This document shows positions 28,101-36,387 of a stretch of 36,387 nucleotides of DNA, in pieces; positions within the stretch are counted from its first letter, which is position 1, and each line of letters starts with the position of its first letter. Both the position numbers and the translations under genes were made by a program. The DNA lies in the NCBI RefSeq assembly GCF_000332355.1, contig NZ_KB235959.1, positions 95,499 to 131,885 on the forward strand, read 5' to 3'. Below the pieces are notes generated by a model. That model made no database searches. It was not told where the DNA came from and was given only the letters and a program-made list of their open reading frames with translations. This DNA is from Baaleninema simplex PCC 7105 (lineage in GTDB: Bacteria > Cyanobacteriota > Cyanobacteriia > Cyanobacteriales > Geitlerinemataceae).

Positions 28101-31039
28101 GTTCCCCGCATCGACACTGTATCCCGCACCGCCGATGAGTTGGACGGTAATCGTTTCGCCCCCCGTTTCCACGATGCTGTCTTGAACGGGATTGACAATG
28201 ATGTCACCTCCAGTTGCGCCTTCGGGAATGAAGAGGGAACCGGATAAAACAGCGTAGTCGGTGCTAGAGGTTGCGGTTTGTGCCGTAATTTGGTAAGCGA
28301 TCGTCACCCCGCCAGCGGGGGCGTCTTGGTCGAGTACCACCCCGAAGCGTCCGGACACCACGCTTTGTTCTGTGGCGGCGTCGGCGTTGACGAGTCCGGC
28401 GATGGGACTGTCGTTATCGTCGATGGTGACGATCGCCGGCGTGGTTTCGGCTGCGGTGGGATAGTTGGGGTCAGTGTGGTCGAGGAAGCGATGGGTAACG
28501 GTGCTGTTGTGCCGTCCTTCTACGTCGCTATCGTCGATCGCGCGGACGAAAACGGTTTTGTTGCTGGTATCCGACAGGTTCGCCACCACGCTCGTTGCAA
28601 AGGTGCTACCGTCGAGGCTGACTTCGGTTTGGTCGTCAGCGAGGATTTCGACGGGAATCGGTTCGCTGGGAAGTTGCGTCAGTGCCAGGGTGTAGCTGCT
28701 GGTTCCGCCTTCGCCGATGCGACTGGGGGTCGAAACCAACAATCCATAGCCGTCGTTGTCCAGGTTGGTGAAGTTCAGCGGAGACAGGCTCAAGCTGTCG
28801 TAGGCGGTATCGCTGCTACTGACCGTCGGTGTAATGCTGTAGGGGCGATCGCCGTCTTCGATGGTTCCGTCGTCTACGCCGCGCACGGTGACGGTTTTGG
28901 CAGTTTTCCACTCGCTGGGGTCGAAGGTGACGGACGCCACATCTAAATCCCCTTCGTTGGTATCGCTGGACGCGAACTCTACGGTAACGGGGTCGGTGGG
29001 TTGGCTTTCTAAGCGAATTTCAATCTCGGCGGTGGTTCCGGTTTCGTTGGTGGTGTTGCCGAGTGCCGCCAGACGAACCCCGGCGGTGTCGTTGTCTTCG
29101 ATGGCAATAACGGCAGTTTGGGCGCTACTGTCAGCGGTATAGTTGCGGTACGGTTCGATAATTTGTCCCGGTGCAGCGGGAGACAAACTCAATTCTAGGG
29201 TGCGGTTGGGGGCGTCGATTGGGTTGTCGATCGCTTCGACGCGAATTCGCGCTTGGGTGGCACCGGGGGCGACGGTGACGCTACCGCTGACGCTCACGTA
29301 GTCGTCGTCGGCGACGGCATCGCCACCGCTGAGGGTGTAATCGACGGTCAACCCAGTATCGAGGGCAGGTTGGTCGAGTTCGATGAGGAAATAGCCTAAC
29401 GTACCGTCTTCGCTGGCGTTGGCTTCGGGGGTGAGACGAACTTGATAGAGGTGGTCGTTATCGGTGATGGTAAAGGTAACGGTGTCGGCACTGCCGATGT
29501 CGTAGAGTTCGCTTCCGGGGCCGGTGAGTTTGACGGTGAGGGTATCGCCGGGGTCGTAGAGTCCATCGTCGGTGGGAACGACTTGAATGGTTTGTTGGGT
29601 GGTGTTTTCGGGGAAGGTGACGCTTCCGGCGAGGGCTGCGTAGTCGTCAGAGGTGGCGGTGGTACTGGCGGAGACGACTTCGTAACTGACGGTGACACCG
29701 CCTTCGAGGGCGATCGATCCCAGATTAATCTCGAATTCGCCAGGAGTTTCGCCTTCTTCGGTGGGGTCGCTGACTTTTTGCAGCGTGGCGACGGGAATGA
29801 CGTCGTTGTCAGCGATGGTGAAGGTGACTTCGTTGTTACTACTGCCGACGGTGTAGAGTTCGCCGGTGAGGGGTTTCAAGCGAATCGTCAGTTCTTCATC
29901 CGGGTCGAAGGCGATATCGTCAACGGGGGAAATCGAAACGGTTTTCTGGGTCTGTCCTTCGGGAATCGTGACGGTTCCGCTGAGGGTGGCGTAGTCGTCG
30001 GTTGTGGCGGTAGTGCTGGCAGCGACGACTTCGTAACCGACGGTGACACCGCCAGCCAAGGCGACGGAAGACAGGTCGATTCGGAACTGTCCGGCGACGG
30101 AACCGGCTTCGGCGGGGTCGCTGAGTTTGGTAAAGGTGGCTTCGGGGATCTCCTCGTCGTCTTCGATGGTGAAGGTGAGGCTATCGTTCGTGCCGAGGAC
30201 GTACAAACCATCGGGATGAGGTTCGAGTTGAACGTCAAAGGTTTCGCCGCCAGATTCGTATTCTAAATCGTCAGCAACGGTCACTTCGATGGTGACGCTA
30301 TCGTCGCCGCCGGGAATAAAGACTTTTCCAGTGGTGGTGGTGTAATCGTCTCCTGCTGTAGCGGTTCCGTCGGTGAGGCTGTAGTAGATAAACGTGCCGT
30401 TGACGCCGCCTTGGATTTCGGTAGCGAGGGCTGGATTGTCGAGGTCGATCGTAAACTTGGCGTTCGCTGGCCCGTCTTCTTTGGGCGTTTGAACTGAAGC
30501 GATCGTTGCTGTGGGCGCAATTTCGTCGTCTGCGATCGTCACCGTCGCTTCGTTGGCGCTGCTTTCTACGCTGTAGTTGGTGGTCGTTGGGGTGAGGGTG
30601 ACGATAACGGTTTCGTCGGGATCGAGTTCGGGATCGTCGAAAACTTCCACTAGAATCGTGGCGCTGGTGTCGCCTGGGGCAACGCTGACGCTACCGCTGA
30701 GGGCTTCGTAATCGTCGTTGTTGGTTGCAGTTCCACCGATGCTATAGGCAATGCTGAAGGCTTGAGGGGCAGGTTTGTCCAGTTGAATTTCAAATTCCCC
30801 GTCAGTTCCCGGTTCGGCGGGGTTGCTGTTGGCGACAATGCTAACGAGAGGTTCGTCGTCTTCGATGTCGACGGTGGTGCTAGAGGTGCCTCGGGTGTAG
30901 ACGTTACCGCTGTTGAGAGTTGCAGAAATCGTTCGACCGGGATTGTAGAGGTTGTCGTCCGGGGCAGAAACGTCAGCGCTGTAGGTGGTGGTGCTGTGGG
31001 GGAATACATCGGTAGTCGTCACCCCGTCGATGGTGTAGC
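22106..31039 (-). pseudogene. Main body of RTX_B: Calx-beta repeats, EF-hand-like region and RTX repeats
   Basis: This open segment of almost 3000 codons lies between the ISKra4 and IS4 insertions; the frame extends slightly into both elements. About a dozen Calx-beta units end in motifs such as VTIADDE, FTIEDDEE, FTIADND, FTITDND, VSIFDDD and VAVTEDDE (about 31000-27000). A middle region (26700-23100) has calcium-loop-like stretches (DVNGDGEIDL, DPNGDGKVRF, DANNNGSWDA). RTX nonapeptides GGEGNDxLxGGxGDD fill 23060-22250, followed by FRFGKNSGNDIVADFKDGID and ELLAEVQSRTAIATNVAGGA. Both domain types bind calcium extracellularly. Apparent ORFs on the plus strand here are mirror frames of these Asp/Gly-rich repeats. 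The segment itself has no stop or frameshift. Confidence 0.85.
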
Positions 31040-32222
31040 GGGTGCATCCCAATCTTGCAAGACTCAGTCTGAGAATTGATGGTTCAGGTAGGCACATCGG
31101 TGCTTTAGCACTTGTTGCACGTTGTCTTCGTGCCACTGAGCCCCTGAAATCTTAACCCGTCGCCCAATTTGCTTGACCGTTGACTCAATCTCACCCGAGC
31201 CAATTGAAATACCCTCAGCTTGGTAGTAGCTGTAGTTGACAATCCGGTGTCGATGCTTGGTCAGATAGGCGATAAACCGGTCGACCCGCTCATGGGGCCA
31301 ATCATCGAACAGCTTGACGGCACCCTCGAGATCCCCCTGCCAGAGACAAGCTTCGACCGCATCGAGCCGCCGCTGCGACCCGCCCACCTTGCCCAGATTC
31401 TCTATCAGGTGGTACCAGTCTAGAATCTCAAGCCGCTGTATCTGCGGGTCGAGTTGGGCAAATAAATTCCAAATCCCGTCATGCCCGTCGCCCAAGCACA
31501 CTAATGGAGAGGCCAACGGCTGCTGGTTGACCCACTCAACTAAGCCCTCGCGATCTCGAAAGAACGCAGCGACACTGCACTGATGCAGGTTCACTCCCTT
31601 GTAGTCACGCCACTGGCTCGGCTCACCCTTGGGGGTGCGCAGGCGCACTTTCCCCCCGTCAATACTCATCTCCTTGATGCCGCAATCGGCAATCTCTGGC
31701 TCGAAGTCTTGGCGATGGACGAGCCGCTGCTGAGTACTTTTGGAGACGCTCACACCCGTGAGCACACCCAGATCATCGGCTGAATGCTGGTAGGATTCGT
31801 TGGCACTCAGGAGCAGACAGCATTTCTCTAAATAGGGACTCCAACGGGTCTGAGCTTTGAGCCCTAAGCGCTGACCTTGCTGCTCGCTGATGCTTAGCCG
31901 TCCGACGATGCTGGCGACTGCCCGCTGTCGTCCCCGCGTTGTGCCGCTACTTGTGCGGATAAAAAAAGACCGATTTCTGGCCCGACATGCTCTAGCCAAT
32001 GCCCACGCACTGCTTTCTCTATCCCTTCCAAGCTCTTGACGGCTTCTGGAGCCGTCTCTTCGTAGAGCAATTCGGCTAACTCCTGAGTGAGTTCTTTGAG
32101 GCGGGCTTGCTTAGATGCATCCATGGGTCTGACCGGTTTCGTTATGAACTGCCCAAAGCTTAGCTCTTATGCTGCTCTTTAAGGGTAAGCATTTTTGCTT
32201 ATTGCATAACTGGGATGCACCC
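31040..32222 (-). mobile_element. ISKra4-family insertion sequence, 1183 bp, complete
   Basis: The ends are GGGTGCATCCCA on both sides, inverted and extended imperfectly (ATCTTGCAA against GTTATGCAA). The flanking 8-bp duplication is GGTGTAGC at 31032-31039 and 32223-32230. It carries two overlapping reading frames for one transposase and splits RTX_B inside a codon run that otherwise reads EFSYT-IDGVTTT. Confidence 0.9.
31064..32124 (-). CDS. ISKra4-family transposase, two overlapping frames joined by -1 frameshift
   Basis: The first frame (32124 to 31894) gives MDASKQARLKELTQELAELL to VGPEIGLF. The second (up to 31999, ending 31064) carries the catalytic core: Asp in EMSIDGGKVRLRT, Asp in VCLGDGHDGIWNLF and Glu in GSGEIESTVKQIGRR, with DWYHLIENLGKV between. 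The frames overlap by about 100 bp and meet at a seven-T run (31961-31967, minus strand) read CTT TTT TTA. A one-base backward slip gives GLF-FIRTSSG and a continuous protein of about 345 residues. This is the usual arrangement when orfA and orfB are fused by programmed -1 frameshifting; a simple inactivating frameshift is the alternative. Confidence 0.8.
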
Positions 32223-32230
32223 GGTGTAGC

Positions 32231-32485
32231 TGAATTCGAGGGGGTAAGGAAGCGCGGCGTTGAGGGTAAAGTCAATAGTTCCGTCTGCGCCTTCGGTTAA
32301 CGTGCCGCCGTTGGCAATGCTGAGTTGGGGACGAGATACACTACCAGAGGAAATCGAACTCAGATCGGTTCCGCCCGTGGCGTAAAGCTTAACGCTATTG
32401 CGAAGGGCAATTAGCTCGCTGCCTGTATCGGCTAACTCACGAACGACAGGAATCCCATAGTTATAGGCTTTGTCGTAGTAATTAT
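32231..32485 (-). pseudogene. RTX_B fragment between the ISKra4 element and the 121-bp MITE
   Basis: The segment encodes YDKAYNYGIPVVRELADTG, ELIALRNSVKLYATGG and NGGTLTEGADGTIDFTL, and ends EFSYT at the ISKra4 target site. It supplies the link between the N-terminal domain and the first Calx-beta repeat and is in frame with both neighbours once the elements are removed. On its own it has no start codon of note. Confidence 0.8.
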
Positions 32486-32606
32486 GGCTCTTCGGAGTTT
32501 AGGGTGACAGAAAAACTAACTTCACGAGATTTCAAGGGTTTTGGCTCTCGAATCTTCAATTTTTTGTATCATGCTATACATTTATAACCACAAACTCCGA
32601 AGACCC
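32486..32606. mobile_element. 121-bp MITE, second copy, inserted in RTX_B
   Basis: It appears identical to the inverse complement of 17151-17271, with inverted ends GGCTCTTCGGAGTTT and GGGTCTTCGGAGTTT. The 8-bp target duplication GTAATTAT is perfect (32478-32485 and 32607-32614). Relative to its host gene it is oriented opposite to the copy in the CARF-nuclease gene. It introduces a stop codon into RTX_B. Confidence 0.9.
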
Positions 32607-33689
32607 GTAATTATTGCTGAAGGTGGTGTCGAGTAAGCGAATATCTGAGCCGATCGCGTAAATGGCTGTTCCCAAGACATAGACATCGCTTAAATCGATC
32701 GAACCGAAGTAAATGACGCCTTCATTCCGTATCCGGTCTTTAATTTCACCGTCCAGTAAAGTCTCGTTTCCGATAAATTTTGAATCTGCTAGTTCTATCG
32801 ATCCTCCCCCGTAGATGGCAGCTCCTAAAGCATTCATACTAACGCTGGGAGAATATTTCGCAACGACAACATTGTCCGCGAACGTAACCTTTGAACCCGC
32901 CAAATTAACGCTGTTGTTGCTCAGCCCCGCCGGATAAGCCGCCGGATCGTACTCATAGCCATTGCGGAAGGTAATGTCGTAGACGGCAAGATCGTGATTT
33001 CCCCCAGTACCCCGCATCAGGTAGGTCGATCCGCCTCCGTCGATCGCGTAGCCGTTGCCGTAAATCGTGGCATCGCGCGTCAGAATCAGCGGACTGCTAA
33101 TGTCAATGTCGCGCGTCAGCGAAATAATATCGCCGGGATTCACTGAATCGAACGCGGCTTGCAACGCGACCTGATTCCCGACTTCGATAATATTCAGCAC
33201 CCCCGGATACGCTGCCAGCACTGACTCCGTCCAAGGCATCGATCCTCGCACTGCCCCAACCACAGCATCGAGAACCCAGCGTCCGCCGCGTTCTGCCGCA
33301 CCCACGCGCGTCTGCGAAGCCGCCACACTCGCCCCGGTTAACTGTGCCAACCGTTGCAACAATGCGGTATCGCCCCGCGCCACTTCGCAACCGTAGAGGG
33401 AGATTTCAGCGTTCTCAGCCAGCCCATCTCGCCATCGTCCCGCCTCCTGTAACGTCTCTGCGGTGACGACACGGTTGCCCAGGTACAGCGTCCCCGGCGC
33501 ACCGTGACCCACTAGGTGCAACTCGTCCACTGGGGCGCAAGCCTGTAGAATTTCCCGAATTTGTTCGAGTCCGTCGCGGCTGGGGTCGAGAACGGAGCGG
33601 TTCACCTGAGAGGCGAGTCCATCCCACAGATGCTGGAGGTTCGGGGTGCGCGAATCGAAAACAACGACACTTTTGACTGAGCCGGTCAT
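32574..33689 (-). pseudogene. N-terminal part of RTX_B: DUF4347 domain plus beta-rich segment
   Basis: The truncated product has 371 residues. Residues 7-165 are a DUF4347 domain (SVVVFDSRTPNLQHLWDGL, DELHLVGHGAPGTLYLGN, AEISLYGCEVARGDTALLQRL, GASVAASQTRVGA), the hallmark N-terminus of giant cyanobacterial repeat proteins; its GHG/GCE pattern recalls caspase-like peptidase folds. The rest (AAFDSVNPGDIISLTRDIDI, IYGNGYAIDGGGSTYLM, NSVNLAGSKVTFADN) suggests a right-handed beta helix. The last nine codons (SSEFVVINV region) are MITE sequence. ATG 33689 follows a C-rich stretch, with no clear ribosome site. Confidence 0.82.
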
Positions 33690-34120
33690 AATTGGGGGGA
33701 GGTAGAGGTGGGCGATCGCAGCTTATTTTGTTTGAATACTTTCTTGTTTCAACATATAGCTTTCACTAGAAATGTATTTAAAGTTTTAATAAATCTTTTG
33801 AGAAGAAAGCGTAAATTCAGTAATTTTACAGAAAAGCAATTTCAAAAATCTCAAAAAAATTCTAATATACGTAAAAATAATTACGTAAACTCTTTGAAAT
33901 AGCTCGAACAAAATTCAGTAAGTATACGTTCGCACGATCGAAATTTCAATCGCAAAAAAACTCACCCTGTTGTCATGACATTCAACAAGATAGAATAGGC
34001 ATTAACACCTAGCCTGTAAATACGATCGTTCGAGTCAATTCTTCACGGGTAAGAAACCCGAAAAACTCAATTTTAGAGTGCGATCGCTCTACACATTTTT
34101 TATTTATTACCAAAAAAACT
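33690..34120. promoter_or_regulatory. 431-bp noncoding region upstream of RTX_B
   Basis: Very AT-rich, especially 33730-33960, and without a gene. Candidate protein-binding palindromes are TACGTAA-6-TTACGTA (33868-33887) and TGTCATGACA (33971-33980). CGGGT-5-ACCCG at 34046-34060 is a small hairpin without a following U-tract. The region must hold the RTX_B promoter on the minus strand, but no -10/-35 pair is clear. Confidence 0.45.
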
Positions 34121-34912
34121 TTACCAAAACTGCCAAGCTAACCCCAGCGAGATCGCCACCACCGCCCCGATAAAGGTATTGATGAAATTCACCACTTCGT
34201 TCGTCATCCAGTCGAACTCATCCTGCAACGTTGCCCCGATAAAACTCTCCGCATTTGTGGCAACAAACGCCGCCAAAACACACCAAACTAACCCCAAACT
34301 GTCAATTAAACCGATACCCCATCCCAAAGCCGCGATCGCCACCGACGCCACTACCCCGGCTAACGTGCCTTCTAAACTTACCGCCCCTTCCGTTCCGCGA
34401 TCGACGGGTTGCAACGTAGTAATTAAAAACGTCCGTTTTCCGTAAGCCTTTCCCACCTCGCTGGCGGTGGTATCAGAGAGTTTCGTGGCGAAACTGGCAA
34501 CGTAGCCTAATAACAGAAGGGAGAGGGGGAGAGGGGGAGAGGGGGAGAAGGGGGACACGCCGAGTTTCCAGCTAATAACGAGATAAGCCACAGCGCAGAT
34601 GGCGGCGGTGAGTGCCGAACCCCAGACGTTTTCGGGGCCTCTCGCACCGCCTCGTTTTTCGGCGATTCCTGCGGCTTCCTTTTCCGCCATCCCGATTCGC
34701 GTCACCGCCGAACCGACGAGGAAATAAAACATCACCACGGCGTAACCCCGCCATCCGAGACATCCCCACAGGAGAATACCGAGAATCCAAGCGTGAGCGT
34801 AACCCGCCGGGGTGAGGAGTTTTTTGGGAATCACGAGTGCGATCGCCGATAACAGGGAGTTTAAAAGAACCGCGACAATCCAGGGGTTGAGGCTAGAAAC
34901 TTGAGACCACAT
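34121..34912 (-). CDS. DUF92/TIGR00297 membrane protein, VTE6 (phytyl-phosphate kinase)-like
   Basis: A 263-residue polytopic membrane protein. It shows about six hydrophobic segments (WIVAVLLNSLLSAIALVI, WILGILLWGCLGWRGYAVVMFYF, LTAAICAVAYLVISW, LGLVWCVLAAFVATNAES) and the family signatures KKLLTPAGYAHAW, SDTTASEVGKAYGK, TEGAVSLEGTLAG and VNFINTFIGA. Plant VTE6 and cyanobacterial relatives phosphorylate phytyl phosphate to the diphosphate for tocopherol or phylloquinone synthesis; that role here is by family. ATG 34912 is preferred because the 51 upstream codons open from 35065 are hydrophilic and overlap the promoter region of the divergent VOC gene. A C-rich microsatellite encodes SPFSPSPPLPLSLLLL in a loop before a membrane helix. 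Confidence 0.85.
   Translation of the reverse strand: MWSQVSSLNPWIVAVLLNSLLSAIALVIPKKLLTPAGYAHAWILGILLWGCLGWRGYAVVMFYFLVGSAVTRIGMAEKEAAGIAEKRGGARGPENVWGSALTAAICAVAYLVISWKLGVSPFSPSPPLPLSLLLLGYVASFATKLSDTTASEVGKAYGKRTFLITTLQPVDRGTEGAVSLEGTLAGVVASVAIAALGWGIGLIDSLGLVWCVLAAFVATNAESFIGATLQDEFDWMTNEVVNFINTFIGAVVAISLGLAWQFW
34519..34555. repeat. GA-rich microsatellite (GAGAGGGGGA-type) inside the DUF92 gene
   Basis: AGAGGGGG units are the complement of the CCCCCTCTC tract at 342-423. It is read in frame on the minus strand as a Ser/Pro/Leu run, between the segment ending ISWKLGVS and the next membrane helix. Length may vary between strains. Confidence 0.8.
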
Positions 34913-35051
34913 GATAGTAATGCAAAGGTGAGAGGACGAACGGACACAGAACTCTGTCTGACGTGAGAGTGATTCTGAGTTGGTTTCAAGTTTAATGGAT
35001 GTGGCTTGACATCCCGCAGAGTAAGCCTTGCCATCTATTTCGGTATCCGTC

Positions 35052-35483
35052 ATGCAACAAGACATTATTTTTCACCTGGCGTTTCCTGTCAGCGACATCG
35101 GACAAACGAAAGCCTTTTACGTCGAGGGTTTGGGATGCGTACCGGGACGAGAATCCGATAGCGCCTTGATTCTCAATCTCTACGGAAATCAGCTAGTGGC
35201 GCACGTTACCGAGGAACCGCAAACCGCTCAAAAAGGAATTTACCCCCGTCATTTCGGCCTCGTGTTCTCCGAGTTGCGGGATTGGGAAGCGTTGCGAGAT
35301 CGCGCCGAACGTCACAATTTGACGTTTTACCAAAAACCGAAACACCGCTTTCCGGGGAAACTCACCGAACATCAAACCTTTTTCCTCGAAGATCCGTTTC
35401 ACAATCTCCTCGAATTCAAGTACTACCACCATCCCTCGGCGGTGTTCGGCGAAACGGAAGAAACGGAAGTGGGAGAAAGATGA
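35052..35483 (+). CDS. VOC-family (glyoxalase/dioxygenase-like) protein
   Basis: A 143-residue single-module pair of beta-alpha-beta-beta-beta units: IIFHLAFPVSDIGQTKAFYVEGLGC at the start, GIYPRHFGLVF, FFLEDPFHNLLEFKYY at the end. His in FHLAF, His in RHFGL and Glu in LEFKYY match the metal-ligand positions of the VOC superfamily. The C-terminal dozen residues are acidic and disordered. The substrate is not predictable; relatives act on small metabolites. ATG 35052 is chosen over a TTG at 35028 because the fold begins at MQQDIIFHL. It is transcribed divergently from the DUF92 gene (139 bp apart) and lies 94 bp before hisH on the same strand. Confidence 0.85.
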   Translation: MQQDIIFHLAFPVSDIGQTKAFYVEGLGCVPGRESDSALILNLYGNQLVAHVTEEPQTAQKGIYPRHFGLVFSELRDWEALRDRAERHNLTFYQKPKHRFPGKLTEHQTFFLEDPFHNLLEFKYYHHPSAVFGETEETEVGER

Positions 35484-35577
35484 GGAGATTTCGATGAGGT
35501 GAGGGTACGATCGAGATGATGAGATAATGCGAAAATAGAAGACGATCGCCCGTTCCAATACATTTAACATCGCGCTT

Positions 35578-36222
35578 ATGGTTCGCATTGCAGTCGTCGA
35601 TTACGACATGGGAAACTTGCACTCTGCCTGTAAAGGATTGGAAAACGCAGGGGCAACACCGGAAATTACCGATTCGCCACAAGTCATTCACAACGCGGAT
35701 GCGGTGGTGTTACCGGGAGTCGGATCGTTCGATCCGGCGGTACAACATTTGCGATCGCGCGATCTCGTCGAACCGATTAAAGCCGCGATCGCCAGCGGAA
35801 AACCCTTTCTCGGCATTTGCTTGGGATTGCAAATCCTCTTCGATCGCTCAGAAGAAGGAACCGAACCCGGTTTGGGCATCGTTCCCGGCGTCGTGCGTCG
35901 CTTCACCCACGAACCCGCGATCGCCATCCCGCACATGGGATGGAACGCCTTAGAACTGACTCAACCGGAACTCCCCCTCTGGCAAAACCTCCCCGATCCG
36001 GCGTGGATGTATTTCGTACACTCGTACTATGTCGATCCTGCCGATGCCACGATAAACGCCGCCACCGTCACCCACGGTTCCCAAACTGTCACCGCTGCGA
36101 TCGCTCGCGACAACCTCATGGCGGTTCAATTCCACCCCGAAAAATCCTCCGACGGCGGCTTAAAACTCCTCTCGAACTTCGTCACCTTCGCCGAGAAGTC
36201 CGCGTTAGCAATGGCAGGTTGA
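35578..36222 (+). CDS. hisH: Imidazole glycerol phosphate synthase, glutamine amidotransferase subunit HisH
   Basis: A 214-residue protein, full length. It releases ammonia from glutamine for HisF, which makes imidazole glycerol phosphate and AICAR in histidine biosynthesis. The class I amidotransferase triad is visible: nucleophile Cys in PFLGICLGLQILF, and His and Glu in MAVQFHPEKSSDGGL. Further family motifs are VVDYDMGNLHSACKGLE, VVLPGVGSFDPAV, IPHMGWNAL and YFVHSYYVDP. ATG 35578 gives the canonical start. hisF is not next to it in this window, as is common in cyanobacteria, where his genes are scattered. Confidence 0.95.
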   Translation: MVRIAVVDYDMGNLHSACKGLENAGATPEITDSPQVIHNADAVVLPGVGSFDPAVQHLRSRDLVEPIKAAIASGKPFLGICLGLQILFDRSEEGTEPGLGIVPGVVRRFTHEPAIAIPHMGWNALELTQPELPLWQNLPDPAWMYFVHSYYVDPADATINAATVTHGSQTVTAAIARDNLMAVQFHPEKSSDGGLKLLSNFVTFAEKSALAMAG

Positions 36223-36387
36223 GGAGATAAATCGGTAGGGTGCCGTGACGCGGCCGAAAAATGTGGGCCAAGTCAGGTCAATCTGAGAGGGTGACAACAT
36301 AGCTAGACCCCCTGCCTCACAAGGGATAGAGCCTCTAGCCCTCGTTGAAAATGGAGAGATTTGTGAGGCTTCAACGCCATGAGCGCC
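36223..36387. other. Window-end noncoding segment
   Basis: After hisH, GGTAGGGTGCCGTGACG at about 36235 is another copy of the GGTGCGTTA-type palindrome arm seen at 3094-3645. The sequence beyond 36285 resembles an unresolved repeat or IS end and is cut by the window edge. No gene can be assigned. Confidence 0.4.

Larger units (their letters stand above)
20669..33689 (-). pseudogene. Giant DUF4347 / Calx-beta / RTX surface protein gene (RTX_B) broken by three mobile elements
   Basis: The gene starts at ATG 33689 and ends at 20669 (DASLIEATDFVSVV). It is interrupted by a 121-bp MITE (32486-32606), an ISKra4 element (31040-32222) and an IS4 element (20768-22105), each with a clean target duplication. 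The span is 13021 bp. Subtracting each element with one target copy (129, 1191, 1348) leaves 10353 bp, exactly 3451 codons, and the joins read through in frame (FSNNY-YDKAYN, EFSYT-IDGVTTT, VAGGA-LIEFNENT). The restored product would be about 3450 residues: DUF4347, a beta-rich stretch, about a dozen Calx-beta domains, a long middle region with EF-hand-like loops, RTX repeats and a conserved tail. Such proteins are large secreted adhesins or cell-surface proteins. There is no classical signal peptide, and the RTX tail suggests type I export. Confidence 0.88.

Noticed and set aside
27375-30266. Long plus-strand ORFs (27375-28247, 28278-28946, 29442-30266)
   Set aside because: They are antisense mirrors of the Asp/Gly/Thr-rich Calx-beta codons, with no recognisable domain or ribosome site.
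34046-34060. CGGGT-ACCCG hairpin as a terminator for the DUF92 gene
   Set aside because: The stem is only 5 bp and no U-tract follows it on the minus strand.
1-36387. GCGATCGC palindromes as regulatory sites
   Set aside because: They are the genome-wide HIP1 repeat of cyanobacteria, scattered through coding and noncoding DNA alike.

Overview
The window looks like a filamentous-type cyanobacterial chromosome. The HIP1 palindrome GCGATCGC is dispersed at very high density, and the gene content is typical: giant DUF4347/Calx-beta/RTX proteins, a GHL10 (DUF187) glycosyl hydrolase, a VTE6-like DUF92 membrane protein, hisH, many insertion sequences and MITEs, and a type III-D CRISPR effector operon of the kind known from cyanobacteria. 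No rRNA, tRNA or CRISPR array was recognised.

Layout, left to right. 181-3075 is a secreted GHL10-family hydrolase with a microsatellite-derived N-terminus. 3094-3645 is an array of palindromic repeats. 3653-6664 and 6881-8167 (both -) are two ATPases: AAA/STAND-GAF-GAF-TPR and a small AAA. 8304-8820 is the 3' remnant of an RTX protein gene (RTX_A), carrying a 202-bp MITE. 8821-18332 (-) is a type III-D/III-Dv-like CRISPR effector operon. In transcription order it holds a CARF-nuclease of the Card1/Can2 type (broken), HD-less cas10, a single cas7, csx10 (cas5 plus a helical Cas11-like tail), a double cas7, csx19 and an insertion-bearing cas7 (TIGR03986). 18674-18853 is a truncated copy of the small AAA gene, and 19025-19942 is a methyltransferase. 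20669-33689 (-) is a giant DUF4347/Calx-beta/RTX gene (RTX_B) interrupted by an IS4-family element, an ISKra4-family element and a 121-bp MITE. 34121-36222 holds DUF92, VOC and hisH.

The most informative part is the CRISPR operon and its decay. The order Cas7 / Cas5-Cas11 / Cas7-Cas7 / Csx19 / Cas7-insertion matches the subunits of the Synechocystis III-Dv complex and, Csx19 aside, the domain order of the single-chain Cas7-11 (gRAMP). Here the first two parts are separate ORFs joined only by an ATGA overlap. Three lesions hit the operon. A 121-bp MITE with an 8-bp target duplication splits the cOA-responsive nuclease gene. A seven-A run fuses csx19 in frame to the next gene. An in-frame TGA stops that next gene at codon 54.

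The cassette is bracketed by pieces of a duplicated [RTX giant - AAA ATPase] unit. The RTX_A tail lies on one side and the AAA 5' fragment on the other, which suggests that the cassette replaced the interior of a tandem duplication. Removing the three mobile elements and one target duplication each from RTX_B leaves 10353 bp, exactly 3451 codons, so the giant gene was intact until recently. Whether any of these broken genes still yields functional protein cannot be decided from sequence.
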